A stretch of DNA of 41,965 nt from a bacterium (lineage in GTDB: Bacteria > Myxococcota_A > Bradymonadia > UBA7976 > UBA1532). A program made the translations under genes and the position numbers. The notes under the pieces were generated by a model. It had not been told where the DNA came from. It searched no databases and was given only the letters and a program-made list of their open reading frames with translations. This document shows, in pieces, positions 10,270-18,028 of the stretch (its first letter is position 1; each line of letters begins with the position of its first letter). The stretch lies in assembly GCA_030426085.1 (NCBI GenBank), contig JAUHYW010000084.1, forward strand, positions 1 through 41,965, in the 5' to 3' direction.

Positions 10270-11045
10270 CGCAGCCGATCCCGCAGGTTGCGGAAGAAGT
10301 AGTCCCCCTCGAAGCAGACCAGCCGGGCCGGCTCGGTGCTGGCGCTGATCTCGATGGCCTGCCCGTTGGCGATCGGCAGCCGGACCCGGCCGTCGATCGC
10401 CGCGGCGACGTCCTTGTCGCGGCCGGTGTCCACCTCGAGCCGGATGCGGGCCTGCCCCGGCAGGATGATCGAGCGGCTGCTGAAGCTGTATTCGTTGAGC
10501 GGCTTGAGCACGATGCAGTCGACGTCGGGCACGACCAGCGGCGCGCCGGTGCTCATCAGGTAGGCCGTCGAGCCGGTGGGCGTGCCGACGATGATGCCGT
10601 CGCCCCGGGGGCTGAGCACCCGCCGGCCGTTGATGTGCACCCCGACCTCGATCATGTGCAGGCTGCCCTTGACCACCACCTCGTTGATGCAGCGGATGGT
10701 CTGGTCGCCGACCCGGACCTGGAGCGTCAGGCGCTCCTCGATGAAGTATTCGTCCGACAGGAGCTGCACCAGCACCTTGTCGAGGTGCTGCCGATCGCTC
10801 TGGGTGAGGAAGCCGACCTGCCCGAAGTTGACCGCGAGGATCGGCGTGCGGGGGTGGGCCGCGAGCGCCCGCAGCACGGTGCCATCGCCCCCGAGCGCGA
10901 TGACGACGTCGAACCCGTCGGGCTCGCTCGACGCGTCCCGCACCAGCTCGATGCCCGCCCGCCGAAACAACCGCTCCATGCTCGAGAGCCGGTAGTCCTG
11001 CTCGTCGTCGCGGGTGTAGAGCCCGATGCGGCGCAACTCCAACAT
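10263..11045 (-). CDS. nadK: NAD kinase
   Basis: A 260-residue enzyme phosphorylating NAD+ to NADP+ with ATP (or polyphosphate) in the cytoplasm. Seen: GGDGTVLRA (52-60) with catalytic Asp54, the NE pair at 121-122, and GTPTGSTAY (154-162), the standard NAD kinase motifs in order, with normal length. The ATG at 11045 starts just before the first strand (RRIGLYTR). A GTG 39 bases upstream is also in frame but adds residues not typical of the family. It is upstream of and overlaps the MutS-like gene; the divergent neighbour is the PHP-like gene. Confidence 0.92.
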   Translation of the reverse strand: MLELRRIGLYTRDDEQDYRLSSMERLFRRAGIELVRDASSEPDGFDVVIALGGDGTVLRALAAHPRTPILAVNFGQVGFLTQSDRQHLDKVLVQLLSDEYFIEERLTLQVRVGDQTIRCINEVVVKGSLHMIEVGVHINGRRVLSPRGDGIIVGTPTGSTAYLMSTGAPLVVPDVDCIVLKPLNEYSFSSRSIILPGQARIRLEVDTGRDKDVAAAIDGRVRLPIANGQAIEISASTEPARLVCFEGDYFFRNLRDRLRW

Positions 11046-11162
11046 GGCGCAGACGATACCGCCCTCACCGACCGGACGCACCACCTTTTGCCAGCGGTGG
11101 CTTTCTGCTAATACGCCGAGTCACGCGCGACCGCGCGCCCGCCACCGACTGGAGACGCCCCC

Positions 11163-11945
11163 GTGCTGATCGATCCCCACGCCAACCCCGGCGACCTCGA
11201 GCCCGACGCCTTCGCCAACGCCTGCCGCGACGCGGGGCTGGGGGCGGTGGTGGTCGCCTCCCGCCTGTCGACCCACCGGCTGGACGACCACCTCGCCGCG
11301 CTGAAGGCCGTGGGCCTCGTCGGCTTCGCCGGGGTCGAGGTGCCGCTGGACCGCGGCGCGCTCGTCGCCATCCCCACCGAGGACGGGCCGGCCTTCCGCG
11401 GGATGAAGTGGGGCAGCCTCACCTGGAGCGCCGAGATGGTGGCCGAGCGGCTCGGCGACTTCGACGGGCTGCTGATCTCGACCCACCCCTACCTGCGCGA
11501 AGGCGGGGCCGGGGCGATGGGCGACCGGATCTACATCCTCAAGGGCCTCGGCGGGGTGCAGACCCGCGTGGGCCGGGGCGAGCTGAGCTGGGACGCGATG
11601 GCCGATCGGGCCGCCGACCGCAAGAAGCTGGCCCGGCTGGGCAGCTCCGGCGGGGTGATCCAGCACCTCGGCGCGGCGGCCACCGTCATCGACGGCGACA
11701 TCGAGACCCAGGCCGATCTGGTCGAGGCGCTGCGGGACGGCTCGACGCTGGTCGTGGAGTTCGACGACCCCCGCGCCCCCCGTGATCGCCGCCCGCCCCG
11801 GCGAGAGCCGCGGCCCGAGCGGGGCGCGCGCGATCGGGACGACCGCCGGGGTCGGGGCCGTGATCGGGATCGGGGCGGCCGGGATCGAGGCGGCCGGGAT
11901 CGGGGCGGCCGCGGCCGCGGGTCCCGCCGACGGGACGACTCGTGA
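11163..11945 (+). CDS. PHP-like (metal-dependent phosphoesterase fold) protein with Arg/Asp/Gly-rich tail
   Basis: A 260-residue protein starting at GTG 11163, 8 bases after GGAG. The N-terminal half follows the layout of PHP-superfamily proteins (MLIDPHAN at the start, then AGLGAVVVASRLSTH, VGFAGVEVPL and LLISTHPYLREG), but only one His is present in the first motif where active members have HxH, so metal binding may be reduced. From about residue 202 the protein becomes a low-complexity tail of Arg, Asp and Gly ending RRRDDS, with RDRGG repeats encoded by three 15-bp DNA repeats. Such tails often bind RNA or are disordered; here that is inference. The stop overlaps the next GTG (GTGA). Confidence 0.6.
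   Translation: MLIDPHANPGDLEPDAFANACRDAGLGAVVVASRLSTHRLDDHLAALKAVGLVGFAGVEVPLDRGALVAIPTEDGPAFRGMKWGSLTWSAEMVAERLGDFDGLLISTHPYLREGGAGAMGDRIYILKGLGGVQTRVGRGELSWDAMADRAADRKKLARLGSSGGVIQHLGAAATVIDGDIETQADLVEALRDGSTLVVEFDDPRAPRDRRPPRREPRPERGARDRDDRRGRGRDRDRGGRDRGGRDRGGRGRGSRRRDDS
11866..11910 (+). repeat. Tandem 15-bp repeat coding RDRGG
   Basis: Three tandem copies of GGGATCGGGGCGGCC lie at 11866-11880, 11881-11895 (one mismatch) and 11896-11910. They are in frame and lengthen the Arg/Asp/Gly tail of the PHP-like protein. Slippage could change the copy number between strains without breaking the frame. Confidence 0.8.
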
Positions 11946-12601
11946 AGGCCCGCGCCGCGCTCGTAGCCGGGGCCGGCGCCCTCGGCCTGATCCTGCTGGC
12001 CGCGCCGGCCGAGGCGAACCGGTCGGGCATCATCGCCCGGGCCCAGGTCGGCTGCGGCGGCGGTGGATGTCACAGCGGCGGGGCGATGCCGGCCGTCGAG
12101 CTGCTCGGCCCGTCGAGCGTCGCTCCGGGCGGGGTGGCCGACTTCGTCGTGCGGGTCAGCGGCGGCCAGATGGCGGCCGGGGTCAACATCGAGGCCAGCG
12201 CGGGGCTGCTGGTGCCCGCCGACGGGCTCGCGGCGCGGGCGGGCCAGCTCGTGCACGCCGGCGACGCCCGGCCCTACACCGACGGCGCCGCCGAGTTCGC
12301 CTTCCAGTGGGAGGCGCCCGACGCGCCCGGTCAGGTCGACCTCTTCGTGGCGGCCAACAGCGTCGACAACAACTTCCAGCCCACCGGCGATCTGTGGGGG
12401 CTGGTCGCGTCGACGATCGCCGTCGGCGACGGCGTGGCCCCCGACGCGGGGCCTCCGCCCGACGGGGGCGCGGGCGGTGCGGGCGGTGGTGATGGCGGAG
12501 GCGGCGGCGACTCGGGCTGCGCCCAGCGACCCGGCGTGCCTCCGGGCGGCGGGGCCCTGGCGCTCCTGCTCTTCGGCGGGCTGGCGCTGCGCCGCCGCTG
12601 A
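11942..12601 (+). CDS. Secreted choice-of-anchor (Reeler-like) protein with MYXO-CTERM-like tail
   Basis: A 219-residue exported protein. It has a signal peptide (about 1-25, ending AEA), then GCGGGGCHSGG (38-48), a Cys/His motif that precedes the beta-sandwich in choice-of-anchor V/Reeler-like proteins, then beta-rich sequence to about 165, a Gly/Asp linker, and a C-terminal Gly-Cys followed by Pro/Gly, a hydrophobic helix and RRR. That last arrangement is the MYXO-CTERM sorting pattern, in which the Cys is thought to be processed for surface anchoring. Start GTG 11942 overlaps the upstream TGA by three bases, so translation is probably coupled to the PHP-like gene. Binding partner and role are unknown. 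Confidence 0.72.
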   Translation: MKARAALVAGAGALGLILLAAPAEANRSGIIARAQVGCGGGGCHSGGAMPAVELLGPSSVAPGGVADFVVRVSGGQMAAGVNIEASAGLLVPADGLAARAGQLVHAGDARPYTDGAAEFAFQWEAPDAPGQVDLFVAANSVDNNFQPTGDLWGLVASTIAVGDGVAPDAGPPPDGGAGGAGGGDGGGGGDSGCAQRPGVPPGGGALALLLFGGLALRRR

Positions 12602-12640
12602 CGGCGACTGCGCTGACGTCGACTGCGCTGACGGCGACTG
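12596..12640. repeat. Three tandem copies of a 15-bp unit at a convergent junction
   Basis: CGCTGACGGCGACTG is repeated at 12596-12610, 12611-12625 (one mismatch) and 12626-12640. The first copy contains the TGA stop of the preceding gene. The array fills most of the gap to the convergent stop at 12653. It may be a slippage product; no function is evident. Confidence 0.85.
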
Positions 12641-12652
12641 CGCCGGGGCCGC

Positions 12653-14365
12653 TTATCGGCCGCCCGGCGGAACCGGCGGGGTCTCGGGCGGCGCCGGCCG
12701 CTCGTAGACCGACATGAGCTGCACCCCATCCAGGAAGAAGCCGGCCACCGGCCAGTCGGTCCCGTAGGCCCGCCACACGTCCAGCTCCTCGGGCAGCTTC
12801 TCCCGCTGATCGTGATACACCGCCCAGTTCGAGTAGGGCGCCGTCCAGTCCCCGGTGTAGCGCACGTCGCCCCGCAGCAGGCCATCGCGCTTGTAGGCGT
12901 CGATGGCCCACTTCGTCGCCTTGTGCCAGAAGACCATCGCCCGCTTCTCGACCAGCCGGTCGATGTCATCGACCACCGTCACCGTGCTGTAGCCCCAGAA
13001 GTTACGGGGCATGCCCAGCTCGGCCGCGCCCGGCGGGCCGCCGGCCAGCGCGTTGTAATACGCCGGACCGTGCGCGCCGTAGGTCACCGTCGCCCACGCC
13101 GCCGGCAGCAGCATCAGCGCCGACAGCGCGCCCATGCGCAGCGCGAGCGCCCGTCCTTCGAACGCCGGCCAGATCCCCCGAGCGATGCGCTCGAGGCCGA
13201 CGCCGCCCAGCACCGCGAAGAACGGCATCGCCGTCATCCAATGCTTGGTGCCGCCGAAGATCGGGGTGTCGGGCAGCGCGATGACCAGGAACGGCACCGC
13301 CAGACTGAACAGCAGGAAGACCTCGGCGCTGCGCCGGTCGGGCGCCTCGGCGCCATCCTCCGGGGCGTCGCGCCAACCACGCCACGCGGCCCGCGCCGTC
13401 ACGGCCACGCCGATCCCGCCCGCGATCAGGATGCCCACCGGAATGGTCAGCGCGCTGAAAACGAACGGGAAGTGCACCGGGAACGGCGGCTTGAAATACA
13501 GGAAGCCGAGGTAGTCCACCGGGTAGTGCACATGGCGGGCGTGGAACCGGATGTAGAAGCCGAGCCGATCGACGGTGTCGTACCAGAGCCAGGGCCAGTG
13601 GGCGAAGAAGACCACCGCCCCCAGCACGACCATGCTGCCCGCGATCCAGCCGTAATAGGTCAGCGGCCCCCGCTGCCCCTCCGGCGCTCGCAGCGCACCG
13701 TGGCGCCGCTTCCAGACCCAGCCGTCGACGATCGCCACCGCCAGCAGGGTGAACGGCACGAAGAACGTATTGAGCTTGGTCGCCAGCCCCAGCCCCAGCG
13801 CGATGCCGCTGGCGATGGCCCACCGCCGGCTGCGCGCGCCGCGGAAGAAGCAGTACGCGATCAGCAAGGTCATGAAGGTCACCGGCGCGTCGAAGCACGC
13901 CAGGTGCCCGTGGAAGAAGACCCGGGGCATGAACGCCAGACACAGCGCGGCCCCGACCCCGGCGGCGCGGCTGCGGATCATCACCCCGAGCAGATGGGCC
14001 AGCCACAGCGCCAGCGCCGCCATCAGCATGGTCGGGAAGCGCCACGCCGTCATGTGGTGCTCGAACAGCCCCAGCCGGTCGTGCAGGATCCGGTGGCTGA
14101 GCCCGAAGAGGCTCTTCATCAGCACCGGGTGCTCGTGGTTGTACTCGAAGCCTCGATCGATCTCGGCCCGGGAGAACGACTCGACCTCGGGATCGAGCAG
14201 CCCGAGCCACCAGTCGGCGGCCTTGTCGGCGGCGAAGAAGTAGAAGCTCTCGTCCCGGGGCACGCCGACGTCGAGGCTCGTGCCCACCAGGAACGCCAGA
14301 TAAGCCGCGGTCAGGATCAGCCCGATGAGGTGATCCACCCGGCCCGGCCGGTTCAGCGGCGGCAT
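12653..14365 (-). CDS. GT39-type (ArnT/PMT-like) membrane glycosyltransferase
   Basis: A 570-residue polytopic membrane protein of the GT-C class. After the first helix (about 12-30) it has the acidic DE pair in VPRDESFYFF (Asp38, Glu39), the catalytic-site mark of family 39 transferases that use polyprenyl-phosphate sugars on the periplasmic side. HEHPVLMKSLFGLSHR and many hydrophobic helices to about residue 450 follow, then a soluble C-terminal region. It would add a sugar to a protein or lipid in the envelope; the acceptor is unknown. The ATG overlaps the upstream gene's TGA (ATGA), so it is made together with the anchored protein at 14365-15375. Confidence 0.8.
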   Translation of the reverse strand: MPPLNRPGRVDHLIGLILTAAYLAFLVGTSLDVGVPRDESFYFFAADKAADWWLGLLDPEVESFSRAEIDRGFEYNHEHPVLMKSLFGLSHRILHDRLGLFEHHMTAWRFPTMLMAALALWLAHLLGVMIRSRAAGVGAALCLAFMPRVFFHGHLACFDAPVTFMTLLIAYCFFRGARSRRWAIASGIALGLGLATKLNTFFVPFTLLAVAIVDGWVWKRRHGALRAPEGQRGPLTYYGWIAGSMVVLGAVVFFAHWPWLWYDTVDRLGFYIRFHARHVHYPVDYLGFLYFKPPFPVHFPFVFSALTIPVGILIAGGIGVAVTARAAWRGWRDAPEDGAEAPDRRSAEVFLLFSLAVPFLVIALPDTPIFGGTKHWMTAMPFFAVLGGVGLERIARGIWPAFEGRALALRMGALSALMLLPAAWATVTYGAHGPAYYNALAGGPPGAAELGMPRNFWGYSTVTVVDDIDRLVEKRAMVFWHKATKWAIDAYKRDGLLRGDVRYTGDWTAPYSNWAVYHDQREKLPEELDVWRAYGTDWPVAGFFLDGVQLMSVYERPAPPETPPVPPGGR

Positions 14366-15375
14366 CAGGCCCCCTCCGGCGCCGGGCCGCGCACCGTCGC
14401 GTCGATGCACAGGTGCCCGTCGGTGGTCGCCTCGGTGTCGACCTCGATGGTCAGCCCGTCGCCCGCCGGGCCGTCGAGCGGCAGCCGCCAGCGGCGCCAA
14501 CCCTTCTCCGGGGGCACCGGCTGGGCCCCGATCACCGGCCCCTCGACGCCGCCCCGCCGCACGCGCAGCGTCGCCGGCCGGGTCCGGGTCTCCTTCCGGG
14601 TGTGATCGGTGATGACCTTGTCGGTGAACCCGTGATCGATCACCAGCGAGGCCCCGGCGGGCGCCGTCGGCCAGTGCAGGCGCAGCGTCTTGCCCGCCAT
14701 CGGATGGAACCAGATGCACCGCCGGGGGAAGTCACCGATGACCCGCACGTCGCGGCTGACGTTGAGCCACGGATCGAGCCCGCAGTGGGGATCGCGCCGC
14801 CGCTGGCGATGCCGCCGCGAGATGGGCTGCGCCAGGCAGCGGCGGGTCTTCTCGGGCCCCTTGCTCACCTTGCAGTGCCAGCCGCGGCCGTCCCAGAAGT
14901 CGCACCGCTCGACCCGCCGACCGCTGCGGCTCACCCGGGCCTGCTCCAGATCGGCCCGCAGATCACCGACGACCCGCTCACCGCCGACCTCGACCAGATC
15001 CAGCGTCACCTCGCCGAAGGCGCGCCGCTCGAGGCGGGTGTGCCCCGAGGGCAGATCGTCGGCGTCCCGGCCGAAGGCGCCCATCAGCCACACCCGGCGG
15101 AAGCGGCTCAGATCGGCCGCCTCCACATCGGTCAGGTGGAAGCCGGGCAGGCCGTGCATGAACAGGCGCCCCTCCCCCGCCCAGTACGGGGCCCAGGCCA
15201 CGCCATCGCCCGGCTCGAGCCCGGCCCGGATCGCCTCGGTCGCCGCCTGCCAGTCGCCCGGCTCGGGCACCGCCGCCCGCTGACGCAGCACCACGACCGC
15301 CGCCAGCACGACCGCCAGCGGCGCCAGCCACCAGGGATTCAACCGCCACCGGCGCGCTTCGGCAGTGTCGCTCAT
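14365..15375 (-). CDS. Membrane-anchored partner of the glycosyltransferase, unknown family
   Basis: A 336-residue protein with one N-terminal hydrophobic helix (about 14-31) and a large domain, probably periplasmic. It has a mixed alpha/beta first half (VWLMGAFGRDADDLP, RRAFGEVTLDLVEV) and a beta-rich C-terminal region (about 200-330) that looks like a carbohydrate-binding or jelly-roll fold. Several Cys and a basic stretch (SRRHRQRRRD) lie in the middle. No motif identifies an enzyme. The chosen ATG at 15375 has GAGG just upstream; a start at 15390 is also possible. The 4-base overlap with the glycosyltransferase gene suggests a shared job, such as presenting or binding its substrate. Confidence 0.65.
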   Translation of the reverse strand: MSDTAEARRWRLNPWWLAPLAVVLAAVVVLRQRAAVPEPGDWQAATEAIRAGLEPGDGVAWAPYWAGEGRLFMHGLPGFHLTDVEAADLSRFRRVWLMGAFGRDADDLPSGHTRLERRAFGEVTLDLVEVGGERVVGDLRADLEQARVSRSGRRVERCDFWDGRGWHCKVSKGPEKTRRCLAQPISRRHRQRRRDPHCGLDPWLNVSRDVRVIGDFPRRCIWFHPMAGKTLRLHWPTAPAGASLVIDHGFTDKVITDHTRKETRTRPATLRVRRGGVEGPVIGAQPVPPEKGWRRWRLPLDGPAGDGLTIEVDTEATTDGHLCIDATVRGPAPEGA

Positions 15376-15460
15376 CGGCCTCGGGACCATCGGATCATCG
15401 GGGGCCTTCTACCACGAATGCCGCACCCCGCGAACCCGTGCGCGCGCCGCCCGGCCCCTG

Positions 15461-15481
15461 GCCATAGAGTCGGTCTATGGC
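15461..15481. promoter_or_regulatory. Perfect inverted repeat in a divergent promoter region
   Basis: GCCATAG-AGTCGGT-CTATGGC is a perfect 7-bp inverted repeat with a 7-nt centre. It lies between the divergent starts at 15375 and 15598, an arrangement typical of an operator bound by a dimeric regulator. The regulator is unknown. Confidence 0.35.
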
Positions 15482-15597
15482 GAACATCGGCGCCGCCGTG
15501 GGGCAAACGCCCCGACGGGGGTGGATCCCCGATGCGGGCCGCATTAGTCTGCTGGAGCGGCGCCCCGGGGGAGGCCCGCGAAGCCTGGAGACTGGAC

Positions 15598-16350
15598 ATG
15601 TTGCGTTGGATGATGGCCTCGGTGGCCCTGCTGGCCCTGAGCGGCTGCCCCGGATTCGGTGACAAGACGCTCGCCGAGCTCGAGGGCATCGGCGGCGATG
15701 TCACCTATCACGCCGACATCCGCCCGATCATCGAAGCCCGCTGCTTCCCATGCCACACCGACCCGGCGAAGTTCGGGGCGCCCAACCCGCTGGCGAACTA
15801 CGAGCAGGCCGCGGCCTTCGCCAATCGGATGGACATCCGGGTGGTACAGGAGGGCACGATGCCCCCCGGCGGTGGGGTCCTGGACGAAGAGAAGGCCCTG
15901 ATCAGCGCCTGGGTCCAGGCCGGCGCGCCCGAGGGCACCGCGCTCGACATGGGCCCGCCCGACCTCGGGCCCGACATGGCGCCCGATCCGGAGCCGGACA
16001 TGGGCCCCGAGGTCGACATGGACCCCGAAGCCCCCGACATGGCGCCCCCGCCCCCGCCGACCTGGGACGACGACGTGCAGCCGGTCATGGACGCGAGCTG
16101 CGCGTTCCCCGGGTGCCACGGCGGCGCGATGCCCCAGTCGAACCTCGACCTCACCACCTACGCCGGCTTCCTCGCCGGCGGCTTCGGCGGCGACCTGACC
16201 GGCGACGGCGACCCGGCCCGCAGCGGGCTCGTCGATCGCCTGCGCGCCCGGGACGGCCTGCCGCTGATGCCCCAGGGCGGCCCCCCGCTCGACGAGCCCG
16301 TCATCGAGATGATCGAAGCCTGGATCGCCGCCGGTGCCCCGGAGAACTGA
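15598..16350 (+). CDS. Lipoprotein with two c-type cytochrome domains
   Basis: A 250-residue lipoprotein (signal with LLALSGC, lipid Cys17). Domain 1 (about 38-112) has CFPCH (Cys49, Cys52, His53) and a candidate distal Met in GTMPPGG. An acidic Asp/Met/Pro linker with repeated DMGP/DMAP (117-155) leads to domain 2 (about 158-250), where the heme site is CAFPGCH (168-174), a CX4CH spacing, with a candidate distal Met in LMPQGG. Both domains look like small class-I cytochromes that pass electrons at the cell surface or in the periplasm. The stop is 4 bases before the start of the heme-porin gene, so the two are almost certainly one operon and probably exchange electrons. Confidence 0.78.
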   Translation: MLRWMMASVALLALSGCPGFGDKTLAELEGIGGDVTYHADIRPIIEARCFPCHTDPAKFGAPNPLANYEQAAAFANRMDIRVVQEGTMPPGGGVLDEEKALISAWVQAGAPEGTALDMGPPDLGPDMAPDPEPDMGPEVDMDPEAPDMAPPPPPTWDDDVQPVMDASCAFPGCHGGAMPQSNLDLTTYAGFLAGGFGGDLTGDGDPARSGLVDRLRARDGLPLMPQGGPPLDEPVIEMIEAWIAAGAPEN

Positions 16351-16354
16351 CGCC

Positions 16355-17995
16355 GTGAAGATCTCATCCGCGCTGCTGCCCGCCGCCTTCGCCCTCGCCG
16401 TGCTCTGCGCCGCCCAGGCGGCCTACGCGCTGCCCCAGTTCGCCGTGCGCTCGGCCCGGGCCTGCGACACCTGCCACGTCGATCCCACCGGGTGGGTCGA
16501 CCCCGAGGTCGCGCTGCGCAAGTGCAGCCTCAACTGCAACACCTGCCACGTCAGCCCCAGCGGGGCCGGCCTGCGCAACGAGTCGGGGCTGTACTACGGG
16601 CGGCAGACGCTGCCCATGTTCGGCGACCGCCCGGCGGACAACGCCTACCGGCCGGTGACCCTCTCGGCCCCGGCCGGCGGCGCCTCCCAGCCCGCCGGCT
16701 CCCAGCCCGCCGGCTCCCAGCCCGCGGCCCCGACGTCCCAGCCGGCCGCCGCCTCCCAGCCGGCCGCCGCCTCTCAGCCCGCCGCCGCCGCGTCCCAGCC
16801 GATGGCCGCCGGATCCCAGCCGATGGCCGCCGGATCCCAGCCGGTCGGCGCCGCGCCGGCCAGCCAGCCCGCCGGCCCGCCCCGGGGCCCGGACAAGTCC
16901 ATCAACTACCCCCAGTACGTGCCCGGACCGGGCACCGCCGGGCGCTACGGCGGCATCGAGCCCCACCCCGACTTCCAGCTCGGCGCCGATCTGCGGATGA
17001 TGCTCTACGTGCCCACCGACACCGACAGCCCCCGGGCCCCGGCCCAGGAGGTGTCCGTCTTCCCGATGCAGGCCGATCTCTACCTGGCCTACCGCCCGTA
17101 CAACCCCGGCGAACTCAACGAAGGCCGCCTCACCCTGCTGCTGAACACCGGCTTCCTCGGATCGCGGGGCGAGCAGTTCGATGGCATCGGCGACCGCTTC
17201 TTCGTGCGGGAGTACTACGCGATGTACCACGACCTGCCGTACCAGATGTACGTGCGGGCCGGCCGCTTCCTGCCCGCCTGGGGCTGGCGCACCGACGACC
17301 ACACCCCCTACGTCCGCCAGGGTCAGCTCGTGCTGGGGCAGCCCTTCGACCACGAGCGGCAGATCACCGGGGTCGAGGTCGGCATCAACCCCAACTACTT
17401 CTACGCTCACTTCTCCCTGTTCAACGCGCCCGACTTCCCGATGACCGTGGCCAACTTCGACGAGCACGGCGCCGAGCCGTTCTTCACCGCCGACGGGGCC
17501 TACGGCGCAGCGCTGGCGGCCGGCTGGCGCGATCTGGCGTGGCAGCTCGGCGGCGGCCTGATCTACGGCAACCGGGGGGCCATCGGCGACCCCGACGAGG
17601 CTCAGAAGTACAACCAGGTCGCGGTCAGCGCCGAGTGGGCCCTCAACTTCGACGTGCTCGTCGGCGAGACCGATCTGCCTCTGATCTACCTCGGCCAGTA
17701 CACGCTCAACCATCAGGCCCCCGAGGTCGGCCGCAACAGCACCGGCCTCGCCGCGATGCACGAGCTGGACTACCTGATCACGCAAGGCATCAACGCCGTG
17801 GTGCGCTACGACTGGGCCGACAGCGACGTCGAGCTGGCCTTCGACAGCCGCCACCGGCTGCAGGTCGGCTTCGACGTGCACCCCTACACCTATCTCGAGC
17901 TGAACGTGCGCTACCGCCACAACTGGACCAACACCGAGGAGCGCAGCGACTTCGGCGGCGACGAGGTGGTCCTCATCGTGCACGGCTGGTACTGA
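16355..17995 (+). CDS. Outer-membrane porin fused to an N-terminal di-heme cytochrome domain
   Basis: A 546-residue exported protein starting at GTG 16355 (GGAG upstream). Order: signal peptide (about 1-26), two c-type heme sites CDTCH (37-41) and CNTCH (61-65) within the pattern ALPQFAVRSARACDTCH and HVSPSGAGLRN, a Ser-Gln-Pro-Ala repeat linker (about 108-178), then a beta-barrel-like region with alternating aromatic and polar strands (YLAYRPYN, RFFVREYYAMYHDLP) ending in an aromatic residue (GWY), as outer-membrane proteins do. The plan recalls Cyc2-like cytochrome-porins, which move electrons through the outer membrane, although Cyc2 has one heme and no long linker. The partner is the upstream heme lipoprotein. 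Electron-conduit function is inference; a simple porin with an N-terminal heme domain is the alternative. Confidence 0.72.
   Translation: MKISSALLPAAFALAVLCAAQAAYALPQFAVRSARACDTCHVDPTGWVDPEVALRKCSLNCNTCHVSPSGAGLRNESGLYYGRQTLPMFGDRPADNAYRPVTLSAPAGGASQPAGSQPAGSQPAAPTSQPAAASQPAAASQPAAAASQPMAAGSQPMAAGSQPVGAAPASQPAGPPRGPDKSINYPQYVPGPGTAGRYGGIEPHPDFQLGADLRMMLYVPTDTDSPRAPAQEVSVFPMQADLYLAYRPYNPGELNEGRLTLLLNTGFLGSRGEQFDGIGDRFFVREYYAMYHDLPYQMYVRAGRFLPAWGWRTDDHTPYVRQGQLVLGQPFDHERQITGVEVGINPNYFYAHFSLFNAPDFPMTVANFDEHGAEPFFTADGAYGAALAAGWRDLAWQLGGGLIYGNRGAIGDPDEAQKYNQVAVSAEWALNFDVLVGETDLPLIYLGQYTLNHQAPEVGRNSTGLAAMHELDYLITQGINAVVRYDWADSDVELAFDSRHRLQVGFDVHPYTYLELNVRYRHNWTNTEERSDFGGDEVVLIVHGWY
16681..16875 (+). 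repeat. In-frame SQPA-type repeats in the heme-porin linker
   Basis: About ten imperfect repeats coding Ser-Gln-Pro plus Ala/Gly, including near-identical neighbours such as CCGATGGCCGCCGGATCCCA twice in a row. The repeats separate the heme domain from the barrel. Copy-number change would keep the frame because the units are multiples of three. Confidence 0.8.
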
Positions 17996-18028
17996 AGGGG
18001 ATCCCGAGCGGCCCGAGCGGGCCCGCCC

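Noticed and set aside
8428-10302. 624-codon plus-strand frame over the MutS-like gene
   Set aside because: No recognisable domain; composition is that of an antisense shadow.
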